13,388 bases of DNA from contig CAKZZS010000074.1 in the NCBI GenBank assembly GCA_937884975.1, forward strand, positions 1 through 13,388. The letters are read 5' to 3'. The stretch comes from an uncultured Clostridia bacterium (lineage in GTDB: Bacteria > Bacillota > Clostridia > Oscillospirales > Acutalibacteraceae). Below are positions 1-6,916 of the stretch, piece after piece. A program made the position numbers and the translations under genes. The stretch's first letter is position 1, and each line of letters opens with the position of its first letter. The notes under the pieces are model-generated. The model was given only the letters and a program-made list of their open reading frames with translations, had not been told where the DNA came from and ran no database searches.

Positions 1-605
1 GCGGTGTAGGTGTCACCACTCGATTGAGCTACCCACGCAGAACCGCTATATACATAAATAACACCCTTTACATACTGCTCGTTCTTTGCAAAATAAGATG
101 TGCCTGTCTGAACAGTAGTATCAGTTGTAGGATTATAGGCACTGCCGTCATACTCATACCAACCCTCTTCCTGCGGATTTTCAGTACCAACAGGAGTTAC
201 GGCATCGTATGTATATGTAGTTGTACCCATATAAAGGAATGTCTGTCCGTTTTCGGGCGAAGCAGGCATAGCGTTACCAAACTGTAAACGGTCAGAAATG
301 TCAAGAACACCGGGAAGTATATCCCACTTCATAACAGGAGTAGCATCTGTACCTGTGTTAATAGCTGCTACATTTGCACCGTCAGGAAGTTCCTGCCCAG
401 CACCTTCTACGAAGTCAGCCGTAGTTGTGCCACCTGTTGTAACATTGTACATCCAACCTACTTTTACCGTAGAAACTGTAGGGAGTGCGCTGATAGTAGC
501 GACTGTACCCTTAAACTGTAATGCCTGTATGGGCGCATAATTTTCTTCTATCTTGGCAACGAGTTCGTCAAGACCTTCTTTATCGAGATATTCTTTTACT
601 GCCAT
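1..605 (-). CDS. Phage fiber-like structural protein, 3' end beyond the window
   Basis: This frame is open from an ATG at 605 to the left edge of the window, giving about 201 residues of a gene that continues outside. An AAGGAGG Shine-Dalgarno lies about 10 bases before the ATG, so the start is well supported. The protein opens MAVKEYLDKEGLDELVAKIE, a leader seen at the N-terminus of many fiber or decoration proteins of Firmicutes phages (YLDxxGLxxLVxKI pattern). The rest is rich in Thr, Gly, Val and Tyr, with short beta-type segments such as QTFLYMGTTTYTYDA, EEGWYEYDGSAYN and GVIYVYSGSAWVAQ. These look like repeated small beta units typical of trimeric fibers or head/tail decorations. No catalytic motif is visible. 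It is the last of three consecutive small structural genes downstream of the lysis genes. Fiber-like structural protein is a good guess; the exact position in the virion is unknown. Confidence 0.75.
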   Translation of the reverse strand, partial: MAVKEYLDKEGLDELVAKIEENYAPIQALQFKGTVATISALPTVSTVKVGWMYNVTTGGTTTADFVEGAGQELPDGANVAAINTGTDATPVMKWDILPGVLDISDRLQFGNAMPASPENGQTFLYMGTTTYTYDAVTPVGTENPQEEGWYEYDGSAYNPTTDTTVQTGTSYFAKNEQYVKGVIYVYSGSAWVAQSSGDTYT

Positions 606-619
606 AATAATTTTCCTCC

Positions 620-1129
620 TTAATCAAACAATGAGTCAATATATGCTTTGCTTATGCTTTTAGGCTGTTGTTCAGCCCATTTTGTACCGTCCCATAACCA
701 AAAGAAACCGTCAGCTATGGAATAGTATAATTTTCTGTCTGCTGCTGTGAAACGTACAGGTAACAGACTTGAATTTTGAACTATATCATAGTTACCGTCT
801 GCTGTACCTATACCGTTCCATTTTGTTTCATCAAAGACTGTATCGCTATTAGGAGAGATACATCTATAGAACTGCGCTGAATAGATAGCCAAGTCACCAT
901 AATTATAAGTGTTTCCGGGTTCCCATACATAGATAGGAGTACCATCATAGACTATCATATCCTGTGTTTTCTTTGTACCGTCTGTGCCTGTCCACTCAAA
1001 TGTAACAGTATTGATACCGTCTTTATGCTCTATTTTAGCTATTTGAGCCGAAGCACCCTTCACAAATCCTAAAGCATTACAGGTTTCAGCGGTATATTTC
1101 TTTGCGGCAGCGAGTGTAATAATATCCAT
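620..1129 (-). CDS. Phage structural protein with carbohydrate-binding-like motif
   Basis: A 169-residue protein with ATG at 1129, preceded by AAAGGAGTGA about 12 bases upstream. Residues about 65-107 (IYVWEPGNTYNYGDLAIYSA, then QFYRC and ETKWNG) have the spacing of a family 5/12 carbohydrate-binding module: a Trp, Y-x-x-GD, an aromatic pair, then a terminal Trp. The C-terminal part (LYYSIADGFFWLWDGTKW) is a second aromatic-rich beta unit. No signal peptide or membrane segment is seen. It lies 14 bases before the next fiber-like gene and 36 bases after the 78-residue gene, so the three are probably co-transcribed. Such modules in phage fibers or decoration proteins can hold the virion to glycans on the cell or in mucus; this role is inferred, not shown. 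The opening MDIITLAAAKKYT is typical of phage fiber or decoration proteins of gut Firmicutes. Confidence 0.7.
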   Translation of the reverse strand: MDIITLAAAKKYTAETCNALGFVKGASAQIAKIEHKDGINTVTFEWTGTDGTKKTQDMIVYDGTPIYVWEPGNTYNYGDLAIYSAQFYRCISPNSDTVFDETKWNGIGTADGNYDIVQNSSLLPVRFTAADRKLYYSIADGFFWLWDGTKWAEQQPKSISKAYIDSLFD

Positions 1130-1165
1130 TAAAATTTCACTCCTTTCTTTGCTGTCACTTAACCA

Positions 1166-1402
1166 TTACGATAATATCCAACTGTCTGTCGCTTCATCAA
1201 GTACATAAATATCCATCGTACCGTCAGTTAGATAAGCGCAACCCGAATTGAGAGGCTGAACCGTACTTAATTCATTAGTTCCGTTCCTTGACGTGGTAGG
1301 AAGTTTCGCTATTTCGTCCTCTAACGTACCACCATTCAAGCCGGGACTTAATGTGAACTCGCCATACCGATTAGTAATATCGAGTTTTACTAATTTTGCC
1401 AT
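1166..1402 (-). CDS. Small phage structural protein, 78 aa
   Basis: The frame could start upstream at 1453, but that would overlap the nuclease gene. The ATG at 1402 (MAKLVKLDITNRYGEF) is chosen because AAAAGGAGGG lies about 6 bases before it. The protein has 78 residues, no membrane segment and no cysteine pair. The C-terminal half (CAYLTDGTMDIYVLDEATDSWILS) resembles a beta hairpin found at the end of many small phage tail or head-decoration proteins (xYxxDGxxYxYDxxxxxW). It starts 14 bases after the HEG1 stop, so it must originally have followed the 128-residue baseplate-like gene directly. A structural role is inferred from its company and from the short terminal motif; its precise function is unknown. 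Confidence 0.7.
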   Translation of the reverse strand: MAKLVKLDITNRYGEFTLSPGLNGGTLEDEIAKLPTTSRNGTNELSTVQPLNSGCAYLTDGTMDIYVLDEATDSWILS

Positions 1403-1416
1403 AAAAATCCCTCCTT

Positions 1417-2976
1417 TTATGCGTACATAAATGTAAATCCGTGCCTTGTCCAATTTCCGTTATTACGAACTAATCCATTTGATAAACTATCCTGACTTAA
1501 TTTAAACCCCTCAAATCTTTCTTTAAGTTTTCTTTCACACTCTGCTAAAGAAGGATAAAATCCGATTTCATTACCATTGCTATCAAATACTTTTATCTTA
1601 CGCCCATTATTCTTAATATTGTTTTCTTTCCCTTTTTCTGCTGTTCTTCTGTGCGCTTCGGTTGAAGAATACTTACATAAGCCAAGTTTATTCCCAATTC
1701 TAAGATAACTATATATTTTGGTTTCTGAAATTGATAATAATTTAGACATTTCTCTGCCTTCAGTATTAGTATGAGTTTTATAATAATCACATATTAATTT
1801 TAATTCTTCGTTATCTTTAAATTGATCCTCAAAAGACAGTCCGTGAAAACTAATATCCAATCCATAACAGTGCGTTTTATAATTTACGGCATTACTAATT
1901 ACTGCTCTTGTAAATTTTAAATCAGGATATAATTTATTTAATTCAGTATAACATTCTTCATAACCTTTATATGTACCTATTAAATTTCCTTGCCCATCTC
2001 TAACATCTATTTCTTTTTTCTTATGTTTATAAATATGTTTACGAGCTTCTTCATAATTATAAGTACAATATCCTAATGATTGTCCTTCATTTAAATAAAA
2101 CCGTGCAGTAGTATCACTTATTTTAAAATAATTAGCAATATCTGTCGAAGAGGGGTGGTTATTGCTTTCATAATAATCACATATTTTTAATAACAGGCTT
2201 TCTTCTGAACTATCAATACATTCATTCCAATCAATATTCATTTTAGAAAGAAACATATTATATAATTCACTATTTATAATATTTGTTATCATATCATCAT
2301 AGCGACCTGTCCTACAATCAATACGAATTACCTTTATGCCATTAGCAACAGCCATTTCTTCTTTTAACTTATCATTATTTTGTTGTTCTTCAGCAGTACC
2401 CCAATTAGTATCTCTAAAATGTTGTACACCGTCCATTTCTATTATGTAAGGTATTCCTTGATACTCAAAATAAGCATCATATCTTTTTCCTAAAGACCAA
2501 TCTGTTTCATATTCAAATTTGAGATTATCTACAGGTGACTTCATTAAAACAGATCGTAGAAATCTATTAGGTTTTGATATTTTGTTACTACAAACAGGAC
2601 AAGCGAAACCATAATGATTTATAGTATTTATTTGAGTGACTTTTTCAGCACCGCAATCAGGACAAATAAAAGTCATTTTTTTAGATGAACCTATCGTACA
2701 TTTAAAGGCATCTTCTTTATTCTTAAAATAAACAACGAGTTCAGGATTTGTAGTTGCTACATCGTTTATGCCTTTTATAATTTTTTTATTTGCACAAACA
2801 ACACAACCGTGTTTAAGTAAATTACCACCTGTTTTAATGAAAAGTTGATTACATTTATTACATTTACATTCAAAATAATTACGTTTCTCCGTATAATCTA
2901 AAACAGTTAAAGTAGAATTGTTATTTGATAATATTTCATTCCATTCTTCAATACTACGTCTTGTATTCTTTCCCAT
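1417..2976 (-). CDS. HEG1: homing-endonuclease-like protein (zinc ribbons, Vsr/EDxHD-like nuclease, NUMOD1 modules)
   Basis: A 519-residue probable site-specific DNA nuclease. ATG 2976 is chosen because GGAG (2984-2987) sits 7 bases upstream; an in-frame TTG at 3000 lacks such a site. Domains in order: zinc ribbon 1 (C39/C42 with C58/C61), zinc ribbon 2 (C105/C108 with C126/C129), then a nuclease core at about 160-225 with D167, E180, D182 and H186 in IIEMDGVQHF, followed by VIRID (216-220). This matches the Vsr-like/EDxHD class to which the phage homing endonuclease I-Bth0305I belongs. Two DNA-reading modules follow: HTH (about 262-305) plus NUMOD1-like (about 323-375), repeated as HTH (about 391-435) plus NUMOD1-like (about 461-515). 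It is clearly homologous to HEG2. GC is very low (14 of 60 bases in 1741-1800), pointing to separate origin. It interrupts a run of structural genes. It is not inside a visible intron, so it is probably a free-standing mobile gene. Confidence 0.85.
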   Translation of the reverse strand: MGKNTRRSIEEWNEILSNNNSTLTVLDYTEKRNYFECKCNKCNQLFIKTGGNLLKHGCVVCANKKIIKGINDVATTNPELVVYFKNKEDAFKCTIGSSKKMTFICPDCGAEKVTQINTINHYGFACPVCSNKISKPNRFLRSVLMKSPVDNLKFEYETDWSLGKRYDAYFEYQGIPYIIEMDGVQHFRDTNWGTAEEQQNNDKLKEEMAVANGIKVIRIDCRTGRYDDMITNIINSELYNMFLSKMNIDWNECIDSSEESLLLKICDYYESNNHPSSTDIANYFKISDTTARFYLNEGQSLGYCTYNYEEARKHIYKHKKKEIDVRDGQGNLIGTYKGYEECYTELNKLYPDLKFTRAVISNAVNYKTHCYGLDISFHGLSFEDQFKDNEELKLICDYYKTHTNTEGREMSKLLSISETKIYSYLRIGNKLGLCKYSSTEAHRRTAEKGKENNIKNNGRKIKVFDSNGNEIGFYPSLAECERKLKERFEGFKLSQDSLSNGLVRNNGNWTRHGFTFMYA

Positions 2977-2978
2977 TT

Positions 2979-2998
2979 CTTCTCTCCAAACTTCTCTC
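2979..2998 (-). promoter_or_regulatory. HEG1 ribosome binding site within a tandem GAGAGAAG repeat
   Basis: On the minus strand GAGAGAAG occurs twice, at 2998-2991 and 2986-2979, separated by four bases. The second copy extends to GGAGAGAAG and supplies the HEG1 Shine-Dalgarno. Both copies are complementary to the pyrimidine-rich loop of the hairpin at 3018-3038 just upstream: 8 bases for the second copy, 7 for the first. This points to possible masking of the site. Confidence 0.6.
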
Positions 2999-3007
2999 AA
3001 ATATAAA

Positions 3008-3075
3008 AAGCCATTGGAAGCAGGAGAGAAAACTGCTTGTCAGTGGGTAGCTACTCCACACCTATCTAATGGCTT
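3008..3075 (-). ncRNA. Candidate three-way-junction leader RNA of HEG1
   Basis: In the minus-strand transcript three helices can be drawn. P1 is AAGCCAUU (3075-3068) paired with AAUGGCUU (3015-3008), 8 perfect pairs. P2 is GUGG (3059-3056), a bulged A, then GU, loop AGCU and ACCCAC down to 3043. P3 is AAGCAG (3038-3033) paired with CUGCUU (3023-3018), 6 perfect pairs closing loop UUUUCUCUC (3032-3024). P1 is followed directly by a short U run, so the element could also act as an intrinsic terminator. P3 loop bases 3030-3024 plus stem base 3023 can pair with 2980-2987, the HEG1 Shine-Dalgarno. This fills most of the 122-base gap, the longest in the window. It does not match hammerhead, twister, pistol, tRNA, purine riboswitch or group I core motifs that I can recall. 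Structure is drawn by eye, without energy calculation. Confidence 0.5.
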
Positions 3076-3098
3076 ATTACCGTATTTAATTGTATCTC

Positions 3099-3123
3099 TT
3101 ATTCAGTCTCTATATCGTTGACA
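3099..3123 (-). other. HEG1 upstream flank, homologous to the HEG2 upstream flank
   Basis: The last codons of the 128-residue gene read GTCAACGA then TATAGAGACTGAATAA, encoding VNDIETE-stop. The same bases, with one extra codon, end the unrelated holin gene before HEG2 (6928-6954). Aligned identity is 21 of 24 bases. It is a candidate homing recognition site or a flank carried along during homing. Confidence 0.5.
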
Positions 3124-3485
3124 TCTCCGTAAGGTTCTTCTAACTGGAATAGACCCTTTTGAAGTGTGTACATTTGTTCTTCTGCATTCTCACCCTTTAC
3201 ATAAAGGTCAATCGAGTAGTTATAAACATACGGAGCGCGTAAATTTATAGTATCTTCAATGTTAAAATCAAAAGCTATCTCAACGTTCTCATCCTCTTTA
3301 CCTATCAAAGTCTTTGAAAGACAAGTAGTACCGAGGTCAGTTTTAACTATAAAAAGTAAAAGCTCGCCACTTAAAAGTGTGATTTTATCTTCATTATTAA
3401 ATTTAAGTTCGGGTTTCCAACCCTTTAAGGTATTACCTCTGTATAATGTCAGTTTAGGCGGTGTTGTCTTGCAAGTACAGAACAT
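3099..3485 (-). CDS. Baseplate-like small structural protein, 128 aa
   Basis: The frame opens at a GTG at 3494 that lies inside the ribosome binding site, so the start is set at the ATG at 3485 (MFCTCKTTPPKLTLYRGNTL). AAGGAGG lies 8 bases before it, an ideal arrangement. The 128-residue product begins with a Cys-x-x-Cys-like opening, then LTLYRGNTLKGW, a stretch of alternating hydrophobic residues, and ends with YNYSIDLYVKG, MYTLQKGLFQLEEPYGDVND. This layout (an opening xxLYRGDT segment, a middle DT(I/V)xL turn, and a final YDIxLxxxxxGxxxTLxxGxFxIxE strand set) resembles the N-terminal beta-sandwich of BppU-type baseplate proteins of Firmicutes phages; that match is from memory. There is no membrane segment. 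Its last 25 bases carry the homing-flank motif shared with the holin gene. Confidence 0.65.
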   Translation of the reverse strand: MFCTCKTTPPKLTLYRGNTLKGWKPELKFNNEDKITLLSGELLLFIVKTDLGTTCLSKTLIGKEDENVEIAFDFNIEDTINLRAPYVYNYSIDLYVKGENAEEQMYTLQKGLFQLEEPYGDVNDIETE

Positions 3486-3498
3486 AACGTTCACCTCC

Positions 3499-3939
3499 TT
3501 AGTTCCTCTTAGGCAGAGCGATCATTTCCTTATAGCAATCTTCAATAAAATGATTTCCTTTAAGGTCAGTGTACCTTTTGTACAACTCGTCAAGATTTTG
3601 TTTCTCAAACATCGTTATAGAACCACGTTCAGTACACTTATAATATAAATCAAGAATTGAATCACGAAGCGATGCTTGAAGCGCAAGACTTTGTTTTTCC
3701 ATTTCTTCTTGCAAATTCTCATTCTGCTGTATAGTCTTTTCAACAAGTTCAGTCAACTTATCTATTTTATCATTGATATTTGCAATGCTTTCATCAACGC
3801 TTGCCTTATCAGTTATTTTTCTTATCCACGCTACAAATTTCTCTCTAAGCGGTTTACAAAACAGAGTAATAAAAGTAGTAATTGTTATAAGTGAACCTGC
3901 TCCACCACCTACGAGAGAAAGAATTGTTAAAATATCCAT
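3499..3939 (-). CDS. Holin-like membrane protein with coiled coil, 146 aa
   Basis: Start at ATG 3939, four bases beyond the previous stop; GGAG lies about 12 bases upstream. One hydrophobic segment (residues about 5-27, ILSLVGGGAGSLITITTFIT) is followed by basic residues, a predicted heptad-rich helix (about 50-95) and a C-terminal region ending GNHFIEDCYKEMIALPKRN. The single N-terminal transmembrane helix with a cytoplasmic coiled coil matches small phage membrane proteins often labelled holin or holin-like; the ending (YKELxGNxxIxxxYEEMxxLP) is a recurring theme in such proteins. No lytic motif is present. It lies about 600 bases downstream of the endolysin with another small membrane protein, so a role in lysis timing (holin, antiholin or spanin-like) is possible but not established. 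Its opening MDILTI resembles that of the holin at 6928-7272 (MDILTM). Confidence 0.7.
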   Translation of the reverse strand: MDILTILSLVGGGAGSLITITTFITLFCKPLREKFVAWIRKITDKASVDESIANINDKIDKLTELVEKTIQQNENLQEEMEKQSLALQASLRDSILDLYYKCTERGSITMFEKQNLDELYKRYTDLKGNHFIEDCYKEMIALPKRN

Positions 3940-3942
3940 TTG

Positions 3943-4446
3943 TTATCCTACTCCTTCGCTGTCAATTCTATTGCTGTCAATAGTTGTTACCGTTCCTATA
4001 TCGAACCCCGAAACAAGATTATTATTTGTATTTGTCATTGTAGGAGCAATTTCATTTATCCCTTCATCGGACATCAATTTTCGTAACAAATCAACGCTCT
4101 TATCATCAAGAGACGTACCATATTCAGCAAATATCTCTTTGGCTATTTCAAGTCGCATACGGTATTTATCATTGGATAACTTTATTTCATTCTCTTTAGA
4201 TGCTTTACTTGTATAGAAGCCTACAACTGTACAAGAACACGTTCCTACCAGAGAAACGGTAGGAATAACGAGGGTCTGCGCAACACCTTCGTATCTATCT
4301 GAAGCAATACATACTCCCATAAAAATTACACACATAAGAGAAACTACAATATAAATACCTAAAACTATATAAAGCATAAGATGACTTGCTGTTATAGTTG
4401 ATTTCTTTGGTTCATCGGGTTTCTTTGCTGATTTCTTCTTTGCCAC
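3943..4446 (-). CDS. Phage membrane protein with two predicted helices, GTG start
   Basis: The longest frame opens at an ATG at 4476, but that start lies within the terminator hairpin. The GTG at 4446 (MAKKKSAKKPDEPKKS) is preferred: GAGGGGAG lies about 8 bases upstream and the ATGs between are in another frame. The 167-residue product has a Lys-rich N-terminus, two hydrophobic segments (residues about 23-47 and 57-79, the second Gly/Cys/Thr-rich), then a charged helical region (about 82-130) and a Ser/Asn/Asp-rich tail. It is the first gene after the terminator and overlaps nothing. I do not recognise a family. A membrane-embedded phage protein linked to lysis is the simplest reading, given that it lies between the endolysin and another holin-like gene, but no function can be assigned. 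Confidence 0.7.
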   Translation of the reverse strand: MAKKKSAKKPDEPKKSTITASHLMLYIVLGIYIVVSLMCVIFMGVCIASDRYEGVAQTLVIPTVSLVGTCSCTVVGFYTSKASKENEIKLSNDKYRMRLEIAKEIFAEYGTSLDDKSVDLLRKLMSDEGINEIAPTMTNTNNNLVSGFDIGTVTTIDSNRIDSEGVG

Positions 4447-4475
4447 ATTCTCATCTCCCCTCAAATAAAATAACA

Positions 4476-4499
4476 CCCGCCCGACTATTGCCGAGCGGG
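4476..4499 (-). terminator. Intrinsic terminator after the endolysin gene
   Basis: The minus-strand RNA forms CCCGCUCG (4499-4492), an 8-base loop and CGGGCGGG (4483-4476). There are 8 pairs, one a U-G wobble that exists only in this strand's RNA, followed by a U-rich run after 4476 (UGUUAUUUUAUUU). It is GC-rich in an AT-rich gap, typical of a Rho-independent terminator. It separates the lysis genes from the downstream structural genes, so those may rely on read-through or another promoter; I see no convincing promoter after it. Confidence 0.85.
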
Positions 4500-4545
4500 G
4501 TATCTATCAAAACAAAATAGCATAAACTAACTCGTGATGATATTT

Positions 4546-5526
4546 TTATTTTAGATACTCTCCTGCAACATACCCAACCTTGTTATTGACTACACACTTA
4601 TACCAAGTGTAACTATCCGCTTTTGTAGGTGTTTCGTTCCATACATAGACTTTATCGCCTTTGCCAAATATGGTTACTATATCTGAATTTAGCGTAGGCT
4701 TTTCACGGATATTTAATTTATTCACATTTACGGTTTTGGTAGTGTATTCTCCAACTTTAGAGAACAACGAACCACCGTCAACAAGTTTGCTGTAAGCTGT
4801 TTGTCCCGCGTGTCTGAACCAACCTAAATTAGAATATAGCATATCAGCAGGGTAAAAATCATACTTTACCACGCGTCCATAGAGCGTAGAACTTTTACTT
4901 GTTCCTGCGCGAATGGCTGCATTAGAGATAGCCTGATAAATAAACTTGACAGACTGCCCTTTATCAGTAATAGTTGTAGTCCCTTTATCAACATAGTCAA
5001 TATAAGGACATTCAAACCAATACTCCCAAAAACTATCAAATTTTCTTTTAACTACACCGTCCCCACGAGAACCAAGCGTTGACTCTATCGTATATCCGTT
5101 GCCTATATAGACACCAACGTGAGGGTGAGATTTAGAATATACAATCAGTCCGGGTACTTCGGGCATAGTGTCTATCGTACCCTTGTTTTTGGCAGTATTA
5201 AACATATAGGTAGCGTTTACGTCAGGATAGCCTTTCGCTCCATAATTAGGTGATCCTGTATCACCGTCAGCTTTGCCCGACCAGTAGTAAGATTTTATCA
5301 ATCCTACACAGTCAACTCCGTAATATCCCTTATCTACATAAGAAGCAAGTTCTTTATATCGTGCGGTAGTATATCCTGTATTAGAACTTACACCATATAT
5401 ATTTCTTAATGTCGCTATGTATGCGTCAGTGATAGGTCTGAGTAAACCGCCCCACATATATTTTGTGTTCAATGCAAGTGCTTTTTCGGCGTGTTTAACA
5501 AGACCTGTATTGGTATAGATACCCAT
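4546..5526 (-). CDS. Endolysin: NlpC/P60-type peptidase with C-terminal SH3 domain
   Basis: A 326-residue phage endolysin that should cut peptide stems or crosslinks of the host cell wall peptidoglycan. The catalytic region (residues about 12-178) shows the NlpC/P60 signature: the nucleophile C73 in YYGVDCVGLIKSYYW, H136 in HPHVGVYIGNGY and a third polar residue, likely near E148. Residues about 190-255 form a linker or degenerate repeat. Residues 263-326 form an SH3b domain (TVNVNKLNIREKPTLNSDIV ... WYKCVVNNKVGYVAGEYLK), which usually binds the cell wall. There is no signal peptide, so release by a holin is expected. Its ATG shares the A of TAATG with the HEG2 stop, and its Shine-Dalgarno (AAGGGTGAT) lies inside the HEG2 coding end, so its translation is now coupled to HEG2. 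A terminator follows about 45 bases after the stop. Confidence 0.93.
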   Translation of the reverse strand: MGIYTNTGLVKHAEKALALNTKYMWGGLLRPITDAYIATLRNIYGVSSNTGYTTARYKELASYVDKGYYGVDCVGLIKSYYWSGKADGDTGSPNYGAKGYPDVNATYMFNTAKNKGTIDTMPEVPGLIVYSKSHPHVGVYIGNGYTIESTLGSRGDGVVKRKFDSFWEYWFECPYIDYVDKGTTTITDKGQSVKFIYQAISNAAIRAGTSKSSTLYGRVVKYDFYPADMLYSNLGWFRHAGQTAYSKLVDGGSLFSKVGEYTTKTVNVNKLNIREKPTLNSDIVTIFGKGDKVYVWNETPTKADSYTWYKCVVNNKVGYVAGEYLK

Positions 5527-5537
5527 TATTCATCACC
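5525..5537. repeat. 13-bp direct repeat, copy flanking the endolysin start
   Basis: ATTATTCATCACC on the plus strand here is repeated exactly at 7341-7353. The two copies bracket the holin and HEG2 genes. On the minus strand it reads GGTGATGAATAAT and contains the endolysin ribosome binding region. About one chance repeat of this length is expected in a window of this size, so significance is uncertain. Confidence 0.35.
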
Positions 5538-6902
5538 CTTTTCATATCGTAATATGTTTTCATGAATTGTTTTTTCATAATCACAGCAGTATTTTACACG
5601 ACCAGCTGTAATTCTCTCGTTATATAATTTACTTAATTGTCTTGCACATTCTGACATAGAAATATAAGTTGAAATAAGAATATTGTGTTTATCAAAAACA
5701 GAAACACTAATACATCTACTATTCGATTTTTGTTTTTTATACATACGCTTTTTAACATCCTCAAAATTACACCAGCCAAATTTTGTTCCAATTCTTAAAT
5801 ATTTCGCAACTGTAGGTGTGCTTAAATGAAACTGATTAGATACATCGCATTGTAGTAAATTTATATTTTCGTTAAAATAATCACAAACATCTTTTACTAA
5901 ACTTTTTTGAGACAATTTATCACATTCATCCCAATCAATCTGAGATAAATCAAACAAGATGTTTAATTTACTATTAATGATGTTTTGTTTTATATTCTCA
6001 AAATTAGAAGGATAACAATTAATTCTAATAACCTCAATACTGTGTTGCTGAGCTAAAAAATCTTTGCGTTCGTCAATTTGTTTAGACTCTTCTTTTGTTT
6101 GTCCTGATATAGTGTTATCTTTAAAATGCCATCCGCCATCCATTTCAATTATATACGATTTATTATCATATTCAAAATAATTATCGTAATATCTTCCCTC
6201 AGACCAGTCGGTATAATATTCGTGACAAAGATTTAAAACAGGTAGAAATTGCAACAAATTACGAGCTAATTTATTTGGATAACTTATGCCATCGTTACAT
6301 ACACTACAAGTAAATCCATGTATTGATAAATTACATATAGACATAGATTTGGTTGTTTCGCAATCTGGACATTTTACTTTAACTATTTTTTTAGAAAATG
6401 AGGAGCAATTTATCACATCATTTATATTTACTATATATTTTAACTTGTCTGGATATAAAGTAATAAAATCATTAAAGCCATTACGAACCACTCTGTTGTT
6501 ACAATATAAACAACCTTGAGATGTGCGCAATTTTGTAGGAGTAGTCTCCCATTCAAAATCACAAATTTTACATTTACATTTAATTGGTAAATTGTTCTTC
6601 TGATATTGAGTTAAAAATATTATATTACTATAATCAAATCCTTCACTATCAAGTTTCTTCAAAAAACGTGAGTGTGAAAATGTTTTTGAATTGGCTCGCT
6701 TTTTAATTCCACATTTCCAACAACCGGCATAGTATAAATTTTTAGCTTGAGGTACTATCCATACATTACCACAAATTTTGCATCTACAAGAAAGAGGACT
6801 ATGAGTATCAATGTAATCACTTATTATTTCTATTTTATCACAATTGCCATTGTGATCTTTTACTTGTTGCAGGAATTCTCTAAATGTATATTTCTTGCTC
6901 AT
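5526..6902 (-). CDS. HEG2: homing-endonuclease-like protein (three zinc ribbons, Vsr/EDxHD-like nuclease, NUMOD1)
   Basis: A 458-residue relative of HEG1. Three zinc ribbons come first: C41/C44 with C61/C64, C111/C114 with C131/C134 (context FDYSNIIF ... GCLYC, as in the DUF723 family), and C178/C181 with C199/C202. The nuclease core (about 229-296) keeps D240, E253, D255 and H259 in IIEMDGGWHF, then VIRIN. An HTH (about 335-378) and a NUMOD1-like segment (about 398-440) follow. HEG1 carries two zinc ribbons and two HTH-NUMOD1 modules, so the modules differ in number. The ATG at 6902 has no clear Shine-Dalgarno, only a U-rich leader, so translation is likely weak. The gene separates holin and endolysin genes and overlaps the endolysin ATG. 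No intron core is visible. GC is very low. Probably a free-standing homing gene. Confidence 0.85.
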   Translation of the reverse strand: MSKKYTFREFLQQVKDHNGNCDKIEIISDYIDTHSPLSCRCKICGNVWIVPQAKNLYYAGCWKCGIKKRANSKTFSHSRFLKKLDSEGFDYSNIIFLTQYQKNNLPIKCKCKICDFEWETTPTKLRTSQGCLYCNNRVVRNGFNDFITLYPDKLKYIVNINDVINCSSFSKKIVKVKCPDCETTKSMSICNLSIHGFTCSVCNDGISYPNKLARNLLQFLPVLNLCHEYYTDWSEGRYYDNYFEYDNKSYIIEMDGGWHFKDNTISGQTKEESKQIDERKDFLAQQHSIEVIRINCYPSNFENIKQNIINSKLNILFDLSQIDWDECDKLSQKSLVKDVCDYFNENINLLQCDVSNQFHLSTPTVAKYLRIGTKFGWCNFEDVKKRMYKKQKSNSRCISVSVFDKHNILISTYISMSECARQLSKLYNERITAGRVKYCCDYEKTIHENILRYEKGDE

Positions 6903-6916
6903 AATAAGACAATATA

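Noticed and set aside
1..605. Plus-strand frames of 80-87 residues near the left end
   Set aside because: They lie opposite the long open fiber frame with a strong ribosome binding site on the minus strand; no plus-strand ribosome site or known protein pattern.
3008..3075. tRNA or known ribozyme at the leader RNA
   Set aside because: Three arms but no T-arm consensus, no CCA or anticodon loop, and no hammerhead, twister or pistol core bases.
3008..3075. OMEGA/HEARO-type guide RNA paired with a nuclease
   Set aside because: The neighbouring protein has no RuvC/HNH or TnpB motifs, and the RNA is shorter than these guides; nothing shows guide function.
2977..3098. Group I or group II intron around HEG1 or HEG2
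   Set aside because: No recognisable P7/P3 core, domain V or split gene halves. Flanking genes are intact with own starts and stops, so the HEGs look free-standing.
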